A stretch of DNA of 64,000 nucleotides from NCBI GenBank assembly GCA_032249695.1, contig JAVVHE010000016.1:1-64000 (forward strand), given 5' to 3'. Of this stretch, positions 44,828-53,489 are shown one piece after another (position 1 is the stretch's first letter; each line of letters starts with the position of its first letter). The stretch comes from JAVVHE01 sp032249695 (GTDB lineage Bacteria; Pseudomonadota; Alphaproteobacteria; Sphingomonadales; Sphingomonadaceae). The notes beneath the pieces were generated by a model, which did not search any database, was not told the origin of the DNA, and was given only the letters and a program-made list of their open reading frames with translations. The translations under genes were made by a program, and so were the position numbers.

Positions 44828-44944
44828 CTCGATCGCTTGTCATGCCAGCCGACGCCGGCGCCTCGCCATCCCGGCCGCATAGCCCGTGGCGGAGCGAGGG
44901 CCGGCTCGCGGTCGGATGATCGCGAGCGGAGACCCGAGCAACAC

Positions 44945-46015
44945 TCACACCGCCAGCGGCCCATGCTCCAGCCTCGGCAGCACATGGCGGGCGAAGAGGT
45001 CGGCTTCGGCGGCGTGGGGGTAGCCCGACAGGATGAACGCCTCGATCCCCATCGCGCGGTAGTCGTTGATCTTGGCCAGCACCTGATCGGGATCGCCAAC
45101 GATCGCCGCGCCGCAGCCGCTGCGCGCCCGCCCCACCCCGGTCCAGAGCCCGGCCTCGGCATAGCCGTCGTCGCCCGCGCTCTCGCGCAGCGCGGTCTGC
45201 GCGGCCACGCCCGCGCTCGCCGTGTCGAGCGACTTCTGGCGAATGGCCTCGCCCGTGCCCGCCTCGAGGCGGCTGAGCAGCTTGTCGGCCGCCCGCCGCG
45301 CCTCGGCCTCGGTCTCGCGCACGATCATGTGCGCGCGGTAGCCGAAGCGCAGCGTGCGCCCGCGCTTCGCCGCCCGCGCTTTCATGTCGGCGATGATGCC
45401 CGAAACCGTCTCGCGCTTGTCGGGCCACATCAGATAGACGTCGCAGCCGTCCGCCGCAGCCTCGCGCGCGTCCTCGCTGAGGCCGCCGAAATAGAAGGGC
45501 GGGCAGCGGCCCGAAACCGTGCTAATTCGCGGCGGCGCGATCTTCAGCCGATAGTGCTCGCCATCGGCATCGACCGCGCGACCGTTGAGCAGATCGCGCA
45601 GGATGCTCATCGCCTCGACGGTGCGCCGGTAGCGCGGCCCGCTCGGCAGCACCTCGCCCGGCACGTCGGACGAAATCACATTGATCGTCAGCCGCCCACC
45701 GAGGATACGGTCGATCGTTGCGATCTGGCGGGCCAGCTGCGGCAAATTCAGCTCGCCGATGCGCACCGCCATCAGCAGGCGGATGCGCTTCACCAGCGTC
45801 GCGATCGCCGCCGCGAAGGCCGTGGTGTCGATCCCCAGCGCATAGCCGCTTGGCAGCAGGATGTTGTCGAAACCCAAACTATCGCATTGCAGAACGATGT
45901 CGCGGCAATGCTCCCAGCTCGATTGCAGCCGCGGATCGGGAACGCCGAGATACTCGTAATCGTCGTCGCACAGCGCGGAGAACCAGCTGATTTCGCAGGG
46001 CGGCAGATCGGTCAA
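44945..46015 (-). CDS. LLM-class FMNH2-dependent monooxygenase, SsuD-like
   Basis: Luciferase-like oxygenase of 356 residues related to alkanesulfonate monooxygenase. The TIM-barrel start CEISWFSAL, ILLPSGYALGIDTTAFAAAI, VAVRIGELNLPQLARQIATIDRILGGRLTINVISS and FYFGGLSEDAREAAA, with the closing AFILSGYPHAAEADLFARHVLP, all match SsuD-type enzymes, which desulfonate organosulfonates using reduced FMN. No FMN reductase or sulfonate transporter is adjacent. The start is taken as TTG 46015, which overlaps the reductase stop (TTGA); a longer Arg-rich start at 46057 looks spurious. Confidence 0.87.
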   Translation of the reverse strand: MTDLPPCEISWFSALCDDDYEYLGVPDPRLQSSWEHCRDIVLQCDSLGFDNILLPSGYALGIDTTAFAAAIATLVKRIRLLMAVRIGELNLPQLARQIATIDRILGGRLTINVISSDVPGEVLPSGPRYRRTVEAMSILRDLLNGRAVDADGEHYRLKIAPPRISTVSGRCPPFYFGGLSEDAREAAADGCDVYLMWPDKRETVSGIIADMKARAAKRGRTLRFGYRAHMIVRETEAEARRAADKLLSRLEAGTGEAIRQKSLDTASAGVAAQTALRESAGDDGYAEAGLWTGVGRARSGCGAAIVGDPDQVLAKINDYRAMGIEAFILSGYPHAAEADLFARHVLPRLEHGPLAV

Positions 46016-46917
46016 GGCAGGCGTTCTCCACGGGCGGCGACGAGGACGGCATACCATTCGGCACGCGTCCAGCGGACGGTCAGCGCCGACGGGATTTCGC
46101 GGATGCGCTCAGGCTGCTGCGTGCCGACGATCGGGATCGCGCCGCTCGGATGCGCCATGATCCAGCTGTATGCGACAGCGGCGCGGCTGACGCCCGCCTC
46201 CCCCGCCTTGGCGTCGAGCGCTTGCGCCACCGCGCGCGCGCGCTCGTCGCCCGGCGCGCCAAGCCGCCCGCCGCCAAGCGGCGACCAGGCGAGCACGGCC
46301 ATGCCCATTGCGATCGCCTGATCGCTCAGCCCGTTCTCGAACGGCGCAACGTGGACCGGCGACAGCTCGATCTGGTGGACCGCGATCGGCACCGGCAGGA
46401 AGCGCTGCAACGCCGAGACCTGCGGCGCGGTGAAGTTCGAAACGCCGATCGCTCCGATCTTTCCCGACCGGTGCGCGGCCATCAGCGCCTCGGCGACCTC
46501 GTGCGGATGGGTCAGGATGTCGGGCCGGTGAATCTGCCACAGCTCCACCCGCTCGGTGCCCAGCCGCCTGAGCGACGCGTCGATCGCTGCGGCGAGATAG
46601 GCTGCGCTGCTGTCATAGGGCGTGCCGATGACGATGCCGCCCTTGGTCGCCAGCACCAGTCTCTCGCGCAAGCGCGGAGCCTCGGCGAACACGCGGCCCA
46701 ACAGCGCCTCGGCGGCGCCGAACGCCTCGCCATTGTCGGGGCCGTAGATGTCGGCGGTATCGAACAGCGTGACGCCCGCGTCCAACGCCGCCTCGATCAG
46801 CGCGCGCGCCCGGGCCGTGTCGTCGCCCTGGAACCGCCACATCCCCCACGCGATCGGGGAGACCTGGGGCCCATCGGGGCCGAGGCGGCGCGGCGCGGGT
46901 GCGGGAAGCTCAGTCAC
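46012..46917 (-). CDS. Aldo/keto reductase
   Basis: NADPH-dependent TIM-barrel reductase of 301 residues. It carries AWGMWRFQGDDTARARALIEAALDAGVTLFDTADIYG with catalytic Asp and Tyr, then LVLATKGG with the catalytic Lys. RVELWQIHRPD with the His, GVSNFTAPQVSALQ, and the C-terminal cofactor segment IPIVGTQQPERIREI complete the set. It resembles the YdhF group of stress-type reductases. Start GTG 46917. It overlaps the monooxygenase gene by 4 bases and is probably in one operon with it, though no shared substrate is evident. Confidence 0.9.
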   Translation of the reverse strand: MTELPAPAPRRLGPDGPQVSPIAWGMWRFQGDDTARARALIEAALDAGVTLFDTADIYGPDNGEAFGAAEALLGRVFAEAPRLRERLVLATKGGIVIGTPYDSSAAYLAAAIDASLRRLGTERVELWQIHRPDILTHPHEVAEALMAAHRSGKIGAIGVSNFTAPQVSALQRFLPVPIAVHQIELSPVHVAPFENGLSDQAIAMGMAVLAWSPLGGGRLGAPGDERARAVAQALDAKAGEAGVSRAAVAYSWIMAHPSGAIPIVGTQQPERIREIPSALTVRWTRAEWYAVLVAARGERLP

Positions 46918-47167
46918 GGCGCACCGTCTAGCGCGGCGCGAAGGCGCTTGGCGAGAGGGTGCAAGCAACCGCGCGGGCACGGTTCCTGCCGAAGCCCGGC
47001 CTGGGGATGCACGGCCCGCGCTGCGTCGCCGCATCACACCAGCCGTTGGCGAAGACCATGCCCGCTCCGGCCCCCGCGCCCGTCTGCTATCCGTTGCCGA
47101 TGCGTCGCCTTGGACCGGCGCGCCACCGCGGCTAGAGAACGGCTCAAGGCCGGATAAGGGGAGCATC

Positions 47168-48679
47168 ATGACCGATCTCGCAACGATCGCAGCATCGCTC
47201 GGCAGCCGCCAGCCGACACCGCTCACCGAACTGTTCGCGCGCGAACCGGCCCGGATGGAGGCGCTGCGGCTCGATGCGGGGCCGCTGCACATCGATTTCA
47301 CCAAGCAGCAGGTGGACCTCGGCACGCTCGGCGACCTGCTCGCGCTCGCCGGCGCACTGGACGTGGAGGGCGCCCGCGCGCGCCTGTTCGCGCGCGCGAT
47401 CGTCAACCCCAGCGAGCACCGCGCCGCGACCCACTGGGCCGAGCGGCTGCCCGGCGCCGACGCAGCGGTGGAGCGGCTGGCGGCGCGCGTGAAGGCGGGC
47501 GACTTCGGCAAGATCCGGTCGGTCATCCACATCGGCATCGGCGGCTCGGCGCTCGGCCCCGCGCTGGTGCTCGACGCGCTGCGCGCCAGCCAGGGCCGCA
47601 TCGAAACTGCGGTTGTCTCCAATGTGGACGGCGAGGCGCTGGCCGGGGCGGTCGCCCGCTTCCGGCCGAAGAAAACGCTGATCCTCCTCGCTTCCAAAAG
47701 TTTCACCACCGCCGAGACGTTGCTGAACGCACGATCGGCCGTCGCGTGGCTGGCCGAACGCGGCATCCACGATCCGCTGGCGCGGGTCGTCGCAGTCACG
47801 GCGGCGCCCGCCGCGGCGCGCGATTACGGCATCCGCGCAGAGAACATCCTGCCCTTCGACGAGACTGTCGGCGGGCGATTCTCGCTTTGGTCGCCGGTCG
47901 GCGCGTCAATCGCGCTGAGCCTGGGCCTGGATGCGTGGCGCGACCTTTTGACCGGAGCGCGCGCGATGGACGAGCATTTCGCGTCGGCGCCGCTCGGCGA
48001 GAACGCGCCGGTCGTCGCGGCGCTCATCGACCTGTGGAACGCGGTGGTGCGCGACCGGCCGGCGCGAGCGGTGTTCCCCTATGACGAACGGCTGCGGCTG
48101 CTGCCCGCCTTCCTGCAACAGCTTGAGATGGAATCGAACGGCAAACGCGTGGACGTGCAGGGGCGCGCGCTCCGCCGCCGCGCTGCGCCCGTCACGTGGG
48201 GTGCGACGGGCACCGACGCGCAGCACGCGGTGTTCCAGCTGATGCACCAGGGCGTCGACGTGATCCCCGCCGAGTTCATCGGCGTGGCGCGCCCCGGTCA
48301 CGGCCTCGATCCCGAGCATCACCGCCAGCTGCTTCTCAACATGCTGGCGCAGGGTGCGGCCTTGATGCGCGGGCGGAGCGCGGCGGAGGCCGCCGAGCTG
48401 GCAGGCGGCGACCCGGCGCTGGCGGCAGCGCGGAGCTTCCCAGGCGACCGGCCGTCGACGACGATCCTGCTGGACGAGCTGACGCCCTATGCGCTGGGCG
48501 CCTTGCTGGCCTTCTACGAGCATCGGACCTTCGCCTATGGCGTGCTGACCGGCGTCAACCCCTTCGATCAATGGGGCGTGGAGCTGGGCAAGGACATCGC
48601 GCGCAGCCTGTCGGGCGGAGCGGGCGGCTTCGATCCGTCGACCGAAGCGCTGATGGAACGCGCCGGGGTCGGAGCCTGA
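47168..48679 (+). CDS. pgi: Glucose-6-phosphate isomerase
   Basis: Interconverts glucose-6-phosphate and fructose-6-phosphate; 503 residues. SIS-domain landmarks are VIHIGIGGSALGPALVLDAL, LLASKSFTTAETLLNA, NGKRVDVQG in the middle, and the signature FDQWGVELGKDIA near the C terminus with the catalytic Lys. MESNGK supplies the catalytic Glu region. ATG 47168 has AAGGGGAG 5-6 bases upstream; the open frame extends upstream without family similarity. In sphingomonads, which lack phosphofructokinase, it feeds the Entner-Doudoroff and pentose routes and polysaccharide precursors. Its stop overlaps the putative start of the transporter gene. Confidence 0.97.
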   Translation: MTDLATIAASLGSRQPTPLTELFAREPARMEALRLDAGPLHIDFTKQQVDLGTLGDLLALAGALDVEGARARLFARAIVNPSEHRAATHWAERLPGADAAVERLAARVKAGDFGKIRSVIHIGIGGSALGPALVLDALRASQGRIETAVVSNVDGEALAGAVARFRPKKTLILLASKSFTTAETLLNARSAVAWLAERGIHDPLARVVAVTAAPAAARDYGIRAENILPFDETVGGRFSLWSPVGASIALSLGLDAWRDLLTGARAMDEHFASAPLGENAPVVAALIDLWNAVVRDRPARAVFPYDERLRLLPAFLQQLEMESNGKRVDVQGRALRRRAAPVTWGATGTDAQHAVFQLMHQGVDVIPAEFIGVARPGHGLDPEHHRQLLLNMLAQGAALMRGRSAAEAAELAGGDPALAAARSFPGDRPSTTILLDELTPYALGALLAFYEHRTFAYGVLTGVNPFDQWGVELGKDIARSLSGGAGGFDPSTEALMERAGVGA

Positions 48680-49965
48680 GCTTTAAGGGTGGCGACGGGA
48701 CGGCGCCGCCGCGCCTCGCCAAGCGCCCCGCGTGGCGCGGCGCATTGCGCTTCGCGGGACCCGGCTATCTCGTCGCTGTCGGCTACATGGACCCGGGCAA
48801 CTGGGCGACCGACCTCGCGGGCGGATCGGCGTTCGGCTACGCGCTGCTCTCGGTCGTGCTGCTCGCCAGCCTGTGCGCGATGCTGCTGCAGGCGCTGTCG
48901 GCGCGGCTGGGGATCGCGACCGGCCGCGACCTCGCCGAGGCGTGCCGCGATGCGTTCCCGCGCCCCGCCGTCCTCGCGATGTGGCTTGCAGCCGAGCTGG
49001 CGATCATCGCCTGCGATCTGGCCGAAGTGATCGGTGCTGCGATCGCGCTGCAACTGCTGTTCGGCGTGCCGCTGGTGGCGGGCGTGGTGCTGACCGCGTT
49101 CGACGTGCTCCTGATCCTGGCGCTGATCGGCCGCGGCGCGCGCGCGGTCGAGGCGGTCGTCATTGCGCTCTTGGCAGTCATCGCAGGGTCGTTCGCGTTC
49201 AACCTGTGGCTGGCGCAGCCCGATTGGGGCGCGGCTGCCGCCGGGTTGGTCCCGACGGCGGCGATCGTGCGCGATCCTCAAGCGCTCTACATCGCGATCG
49301 GCATCCTGGGCGCGACGGTGATGCCGCACAATCTCTATCTCCACTCGGCGCTGGTGAAGCGGCGGGCCGACTCGCTCGACGTCGCGGAGCGCCCGGCTGC
49401 GGTGCGCTGGTCGACGATCGATTCGACAGTGGCGCTGGGGCTGGCTTTCTTCGTCAACGCAGCGATCCTGATGCTGGCGGCCGCAGTGTTCCACGAGCGG
49501 GGGCAGGCACAGGTGGCCGAGATCGGCGACGCCTACCGGCTGCTCGCCCCCGCGCTCGGCACCGGCGCTGCGGCGACGCTGTTCGCGGTGGCGCTACTGG
49601 CGAGCGGCCAGAACTCGACGCTGACCGCGACGATGGCTGGCGAGATCGTCATGGAAGGCTTTCTGGGCCTGACCCTGACGCCCTGGGTGCGGCGGTTGGT
49701 GACGAGGTCGCTGGCGCTCGGCCCGGCGGTGCTCGTCGCAGCGCTCTCCGGCGAGCGCGCCACGGCGCAGCTGCTGGTGCTGTCGCAGGTGGTCCTGTCG
49801 ATGCAGCTGCCGTTCGCGGTGATCCCGCTGGTGTGGTTTGTGAGCGACCGCCGCCGGATGGGCGCGCTGACGCTTGGGCGCGGCACGGCGCTGCTGGCGT
49901 GGAGCGTGGCGGCGCTGATCGTCGCGCTGAACGCCAAGCTGCTGTCAGACGTGGTGGCGGGGTGA
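48676..49965 (+). CDS. mntH: Nramp-family Mn2+/Fe2+ transporter
   Basis: Proton-coupled divalent metal importer of about 429 residues and 11 transmembrane helices. The helix 1 motif YMDPGNWATD and the helix 6 motif ATVMPHNLYLHSALV carry the metal-coordinating Asp, Asn and Met. GQNSTLTATMAGEIVMEGFL is also conserved. No ATG, GTG or TTG lies between pgi and the conserved region except TTG 48745, which would cut off the conserved WRGALRF entry to helix 1. CTG 48676, overlapping the pgi stop as CTGA, would give a normal-length N terminus and is annotated here with low certainty. Confidence 0.88.
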   Translation: MSFKGGDGTAPPRLAKRPAWRGALRFAGPGYLVAVGYMDPGNWATDLAGGSAFGYALLSVVLLASLCAMLLQALSARLGIATGRDLAEACRDAFPRPAVLAMWLAAELAIIACDLAEVIGAAIALQLLFGVPLVAGVVLTAFDVLLILALIGRGARAVEAVVIALLAVIAGSFAFNLWLAQPDWGAAAAGLVPTAAIVRDPQALYIAIGILGATVMPHNLYLHSALVKRRADSLDVAERPAAVRWSTIDSTVALGLAFFVNAAILMLAAAVFHERGQAQVAEIGDAYRLLAPALGTGAAATLFAVALLASGQNSTLTATMAGEIVMEGFLGLTLTPWVRRLVTRSLALGPAVLVAALSGERATAQLLVLSQVVLSMQLPFAVIPLVWFVSDRRRMGALTLGRGTALLAWSVAALIVALNAKLLSDVVAG

Positions 49966-50085
49966 GGCGGCACTGGCCCGTTCCGCTGAACTCACCATTC
50001 CCGGTCCAGCCCTGCCCCGCACCGATGAAGCGGCGCGGCGCCGGTGCGGCTCGCCCAGCGGCCGGGTCAGCTGTCCCCGATCAGC

Positions 50086-51300
50086 TCAGGCCGCCGCCTT
50101 CAACCCCAGCCCGCACCGGTCCGCCGCGGTGCTGAAGGCATCCAGCACGCGGGCGATCTGCGCGCTGCTGTGCTCGGCGGAGACCGAGCAGCGCAGCAGG
50201 TAGACCCCCGTCGGCGTGGCGGGCGGGCGCGCCATGTTCACATAGACGCCCGCGCGGATCAGCGCGTCCCACATGCGCGCAGTCGTCAGCTGATCGGGCA
50301 TCAGCACCGCGATGATCGCGCTCTCGGGCTCGGGCGTCGCGATGTCGAAGCCGCGCGCACGGAGGCCGACATGCAGCGCGCGCGTATTCTCCCATAGCCG
50401 CTCGCGCTTGGCCCTCGCGCCCATCAGCTTGCGGATCGAGGTTTCGGCCATCGCCACCACCGCGGGCGGCAGCGACGCGGTGAACACGTAGGGGCGGCAG
50501 ACGAGCCGCAGCACCTCCGTCTTGGGATGGTTCGATACGCAGAAGCCCCCGACCGTGCCGACCGACTTCGAGAACGTGCCGACAACGAAATCGACCTGGT
50601 CCTCCAGTCCCAGCTCCTCGTACACGCCGCGGCCGTTCGGGCCGTAGAAGCCCATCGCGTGCGCTTCGTCCACCATCACCATCGCGCCATGCTCGCGCGC
50701 GGCAGGCATCATCTCGGTGAGGCGGCCCCTGTCACCCAGCATCGAATAGACGCCTTCCAGGATGACGAGCTTCCCCGCCTCCTTCGGCAGTCGTCGCAGG
50801 CGCTTGGCCAGGTCCTCGGGGTCGTTGTGGCGGAAACGCACGACATCGGCATTCCCCATCGCGCAGCCATCGTAGATCGATGCGTGGCTGTCGGCGTCGA
50901 GAATGACGAAATCGCCCCGCCCGGCGAGCGTGGAGACGACGCCCAGGTTCGCCTGATAGCCGGTGGAGAACACGATTGCGTGGCTCATGCCGTAGAATTC
51001 GCGCAGCGCGGCCTCCACTTCGGTATGGCCCTGAAACGTGCCGTTCAGCACGCGGCTGCCGGTCGATCCGGCGCCGTATCTGGCGATCGCCTCGACACCC
51101 GCGCGCTGCACGTCGGGGTCGAACGTCATCCCCATGTAGTTGTAGGTGCCGACGAGGATCGTCTCGCGCCCGTCGATGACCGCTTCGGTCGCCGACCGCA
51201 CCTCCTGCATCACGATCCCGAACGGATCCTTGATGCCGGTGGCGACAAGCCCGGCGCGCTCGGCGATGATCGCATCGAATTTGGACAGAAGGTCGGTCAT
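50086..51300 (-). CDS. spt: Serine palmitoyltransferase
   Basis: PLP-dependent alpha-oxoamine synthase of 404 residues that condenses serine with palmitoyl thioester to 3-keto-sphinganine, the first step of sphingolipid synthesis. The PLP lysine is Lys245 in GTFSKSVGTVGGF, the exact motif of the soluble Sphingomonas enzyme. His139 in DADSHASIYDG stacks on PLP, and MVDEAHAMGFYG supplies the Asp and His. YNYMGMTFDPDV, RYGAGSTGSRVLNGT and PPAVVAMAE also match this subclass rather than KBL or BioF. ATG 51300 overlaps the acp stop (ATGA). Confidence 0.95.
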   Translation of the reverse strand: MTDLLSKFDAIIAERAGLVATGIKDPFGIVMQEVRSATEAVIDGRETILVGTYNYMGMTFDPDVQRAGVEAIARYGAGSTGSRVLNGTFQGHTEVEAALREFYGMSHAIVFSTGYQANLGVVSTLAGRGDFVILDADSHASIYDGCAMGNADVVRFRHNDPEDLAKRLRRLPKEAGKLVILEGVYSMLGDRGRLTEMMPAAREHGAMVMVDEAHAMGFYGPNGRGVYEELGLEDQVDFVVGTFSKSVGTVGGFCVSNHPKTEVLRLVCRPYVFTASLPPAVVAMAETSIRKLMGARAKRERLWENTRALHVGLRARGFDIATPEPESAIIAVLMPDQLTTARMWDALIRAGVYVNMARPPATPTGVYLLRCSVSAEHSSAQIARVLDAFSTAADRCGLGLKAAA

Positions 51301-51551
51301 TGGCCCCGCTTGGCGGCAAGCTCCGCGACGGTATCCGCCAGCTGGCCGACGGTCTCGATCTCGGGCAAACGATTGAGCGGCAGGATGATGTCCCACTCGT
51401 CCTCGATCCCCGCGACAAGGTCCATGACGGTCAGCGAATCGAACTGGAGGTCGTCGGCGAAGCGCGTCGTCTCGTGGACGGGCACGCCCGCCTTGTTGAA
51501 CGGCTCGATGAGCCCGGTAATGCGCGCGAAGATCGCGGAGCGGTCGGCCAT
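51297..51551 (-). CDS. Acyl carrier protein dedicated to sphingolipid synthesis
   Basis: Four-helix carrier of 84 residues with the phosphopantetheine attachment Ser39 in FDSLTVMDLVAGIEDEWDI. This motif is distinct from the DSLDxVEL of fatty-acid AcpP. ATG 51551 starts MADRSAIFARI. Its stop overlaps the spt start by 4 bases, so it most likely presents the acyl thioester to serine palmitoyltransferase, as the AcpR-type proteins of other alphaproteobacteria do. The start lies only 32 bp from the divergent yggS start, so the two promoters must overlap. Confidence 0.9.
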   Translation of the reverse strand: MADRSAIFARITGLIEPFNKAGVPVHETTRFADDLQFDSLTVMDLVAGIEDEWDIILPLNRLPEIETVGQLADTVAELAAKRGQ

Positions 51552-51583
51552 GTCGGCAATGCTCAAAGCGTGGGACGCAAGGA

Positions 51584-52249
51584 ATGGCAAGCGTGGATAG
51601 AGATGAGGCAGCCGCACGGCTCGCCGAGGTGCACGAGCGGATCGCGCGCGCGGCGGCGCTGGCGGGGCGGAGCGCACGGGAAATTACGCTGATCGCCGTC
51701 ACCAAGACGTTCGGCGCCGATGCGATCCTGCCGCTGCTGGAAGCGGGCCACCGCGCGTTCGGCGAGAATCGCGTGCAGGAAGCTGCGGCGAAATGGCCGC
51801 CGCTGATCGAGCGCTATCCCGACATCGAGCTCCACCTGATCGGCCAGCTGCAATCAAACAAGGCGGCCGAGGCGGCGCGGCTGTTCGCCTCGATCCACAG
51901 CCTCGATCGCCCGTCGCTCCTCTCCGCGCTCGCCCGCGCGGAGATGCGGCGGCCGGTGTTCGTGCAGGTGAATATCGGAGCCGAGGCGCAAAAGGGCGGC
52001 TGCCCCATCGCCGAAACTGGCGCGCTGGTGGCCGACGCGCAGGCCGCCGGGCTGGAGGTGCGCGGGCTGATGTGCGTGCCACCCGCCGCGGTGGAGCCCG
52101 CGCCCTATTTCGCGCTGCTTGCGAAGATGCGCGGCGAGCTTGGGTTGCCGGCGCTCAGCATGGGGATGAGCAGCGACTTCGAGACCGCCGTGATGCTCGG
52201 CGCCACCCACGTCCGCGTCGGCTCAGCCCTCTTCGGCAGCCGCGTCTGA
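51584..52249 (+). CDS. PLP homeostasis protein, YggS/PROSC family
   Basis: Single-domain PLP-binding protein of 221 residues without known catalytic activity, involved in vitamin B6 balance. It shows ITLIAVTKTFGADAI with the PLP Lys41, RAFGENRVQEAAAKW, LHLIGQLQSNKA and MGMSSDFETAVMLGATHVRVGSALFG, all family-invariant. It is divergent from acp-spt, which encodes a PLP enzyme. Its 3' end overlaps the convergent acyltransferase gene by 27 bases. Confidence 0.95.
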   Translation: MASVDRDEAAARLAEVHERIARAAALAGRSAREITLIAVTKTFGADAILPLLEAGHRAFGENRVQEAAAKWPPLIERYPDIELHLIGQLQSNKAAEAARLFASIHSLDRPSLLSALARAEMRRPVFVQVNIGAEAQKGGCPIAETGALVADAQAAGLEVRGLMCVPPAAVEPAPYFALLAKMRGELGLPALSMGMSSDFETAVMLGATHVRVGSALFGSRV

Positions 52250-53308
52250 CGGCTCGTCCGAGGCCTGATTGCCCGATCGCTGCCAGCGGCGGGCAATCTC
52301 GGAGCCGAACGGCACCCACGAGGGCACGAGCAGCAGGTCGACGATGTCCGCCGCGCGCACGGCGCCCATCCGCGACTTGTAGCCGCCGTCGCCCCCGCCC
52401 CAATCGACATACCGCACGCCCCGCTCGCGCAGCCGCACGAAATGCCGGTAGGCGAGCACTTTGCCGGGACTGTCCTCCCCGATCGCCTGATCGTAGGCCG
52501 ATGCGATCAGATAGGCGACGTCGCCGCTCACCATCGCAAACGAGAAGGCCCCGGCGCGCCCGTCGATGCGCAGCACCGCCACCTCAAGCGCGTCGGCGAT
52601 CTCCGGATCGCGGGTCGCGCCAAGCCAGAAGGCGGCGTTGGCTGGACGGTGGAAATTGCACGCGTCGCTCTGATTGATCCAGCTGCGGCCCTCGACATCG
52701 GCGAGCTCGGCCACAAGCCGCTCGGTCCAGTCGGCGCCGGAATGGTAGTGCCAGCTGAGGGCGCCGTGGGCAGAGAGCTGTTTTTCGTGATAGCGATTTC
52801 GCTTCAACCGCGAAGGCTTGGGCCAGCCGGGCCGATCGAGCGCGAATTCGAACCGAGTCGCGACGCGGCGCGTGCACAGGCGCCAGCCCGCGGCGGACGC
52901 GGTGCGAGCAATCGCCTCGGCCAGCGGATCGTCCTCGTTCACCGGGCCCATCCGGAACGCGGAAGCGTGGCGGCGCAGCGCCGTCAGCAGCACGGTCAGT
53001 TCCACGTCCGAAAGGTCGTGCGCGACCGGGAACACGTTCAGCGGCCAATAATAGCCCGCAACCGATCGCCCGCCCGCAAGCGGCGGCCCCTCGCGCCGCA
53101 GCGGCAGTGCGGCGCGGACGAGCGCGCCGTCGCGCAGTACCAGCGTCGATGGCGCAGCCGCCCCGACGGTCGCTGCATACCAGGCGCGCCGGAGGGCACG
53201 GTGCGGGGGGTGGGCAGCCTCGGCCACCGCATCGATCGCAGCGCTGAAACCGTGCTCGCGCACAACCGTAAGCGCCGCGGAGCACACGGAGATGTTGGCG
53301 ACCGGCAT
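52223..53308 (-). CDS. GNAT-fold acyltransferase (BcsL/CelD-like domain)
   Basis: Protein of 361 residues of the group with a duplicated GNAT fold, best seen in the C-terminal half. RLKRNRYHEKQLSAHG, AAFWLGATRDPEIADALEVAVLRIDGRAGAFSFAMVSGDVAYLIASAYDQ, the DSPGKVLAYRHFVRLRERGVRYVDWGGGDGGYKSRMGA block and a VPFGSEIARRW end are visible. Such proteins N-acylate amino-sugars, cellulose-associated factors or long-chain bases. Proximity to spt-acp makes a role as N-acyltransferase in ceramide synthesis possible, but this is inference. ATG 53308 is the first start before the folded region. Confidence 0.8.
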   Translation of the reverse strand: MPVANISVCSAALTVVREHGFSAAIDAVAEAAHPPHRALRRAWYAATVGAAAPSTLVLRDGALVRAALPLRREGPPLAGGRSVAGYYWPLNVFPVAHDLSDVELTVLLTALRRHASAFRMGPVNEDDPLAEAIARTASAAGWRLCTRRVATRFEFALDRPGWPKPSRLKRNRYHEKQLSAHGALSWHYHSGADWTERLVAELADVEGRSWINQSDACNFHRPANAAFWLGATRDPEIADALEVAVLRIDGRAGAFSFAMVSGDVAYLIASAYDQAIGEDSPGKVLAYRHFVRLRERGVRYVDWGGGDGGYKSRMGAVRAADIVDLLLVPSWVPFGSEIARRWQRSGNQASDEPSDAAAEEG

Positions 53309-53489
53309 ATGCGCGCCGCCTAGCCGCACCCGTCCCCCACCATCAACTCGTTCGCGATCGGCGGGCGGCTGCGGCGTTCTGACCGCCCCCATTCCGCAAC
53401 CGGCTCGCTGCAGCTACCGTATGGCTGTGTGGCGGGGCCGTTCGGCCTCCGCGAACACACGCTTTCTCCACATGAGGGAACAGACATCC

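Noticed and set aside
44720..46321. 533-codon plus-strand frame over the monooxygenase and reductase genes
   Set aside because: Antisense to two genes with intact catalytic motifs; no recognisable domain.
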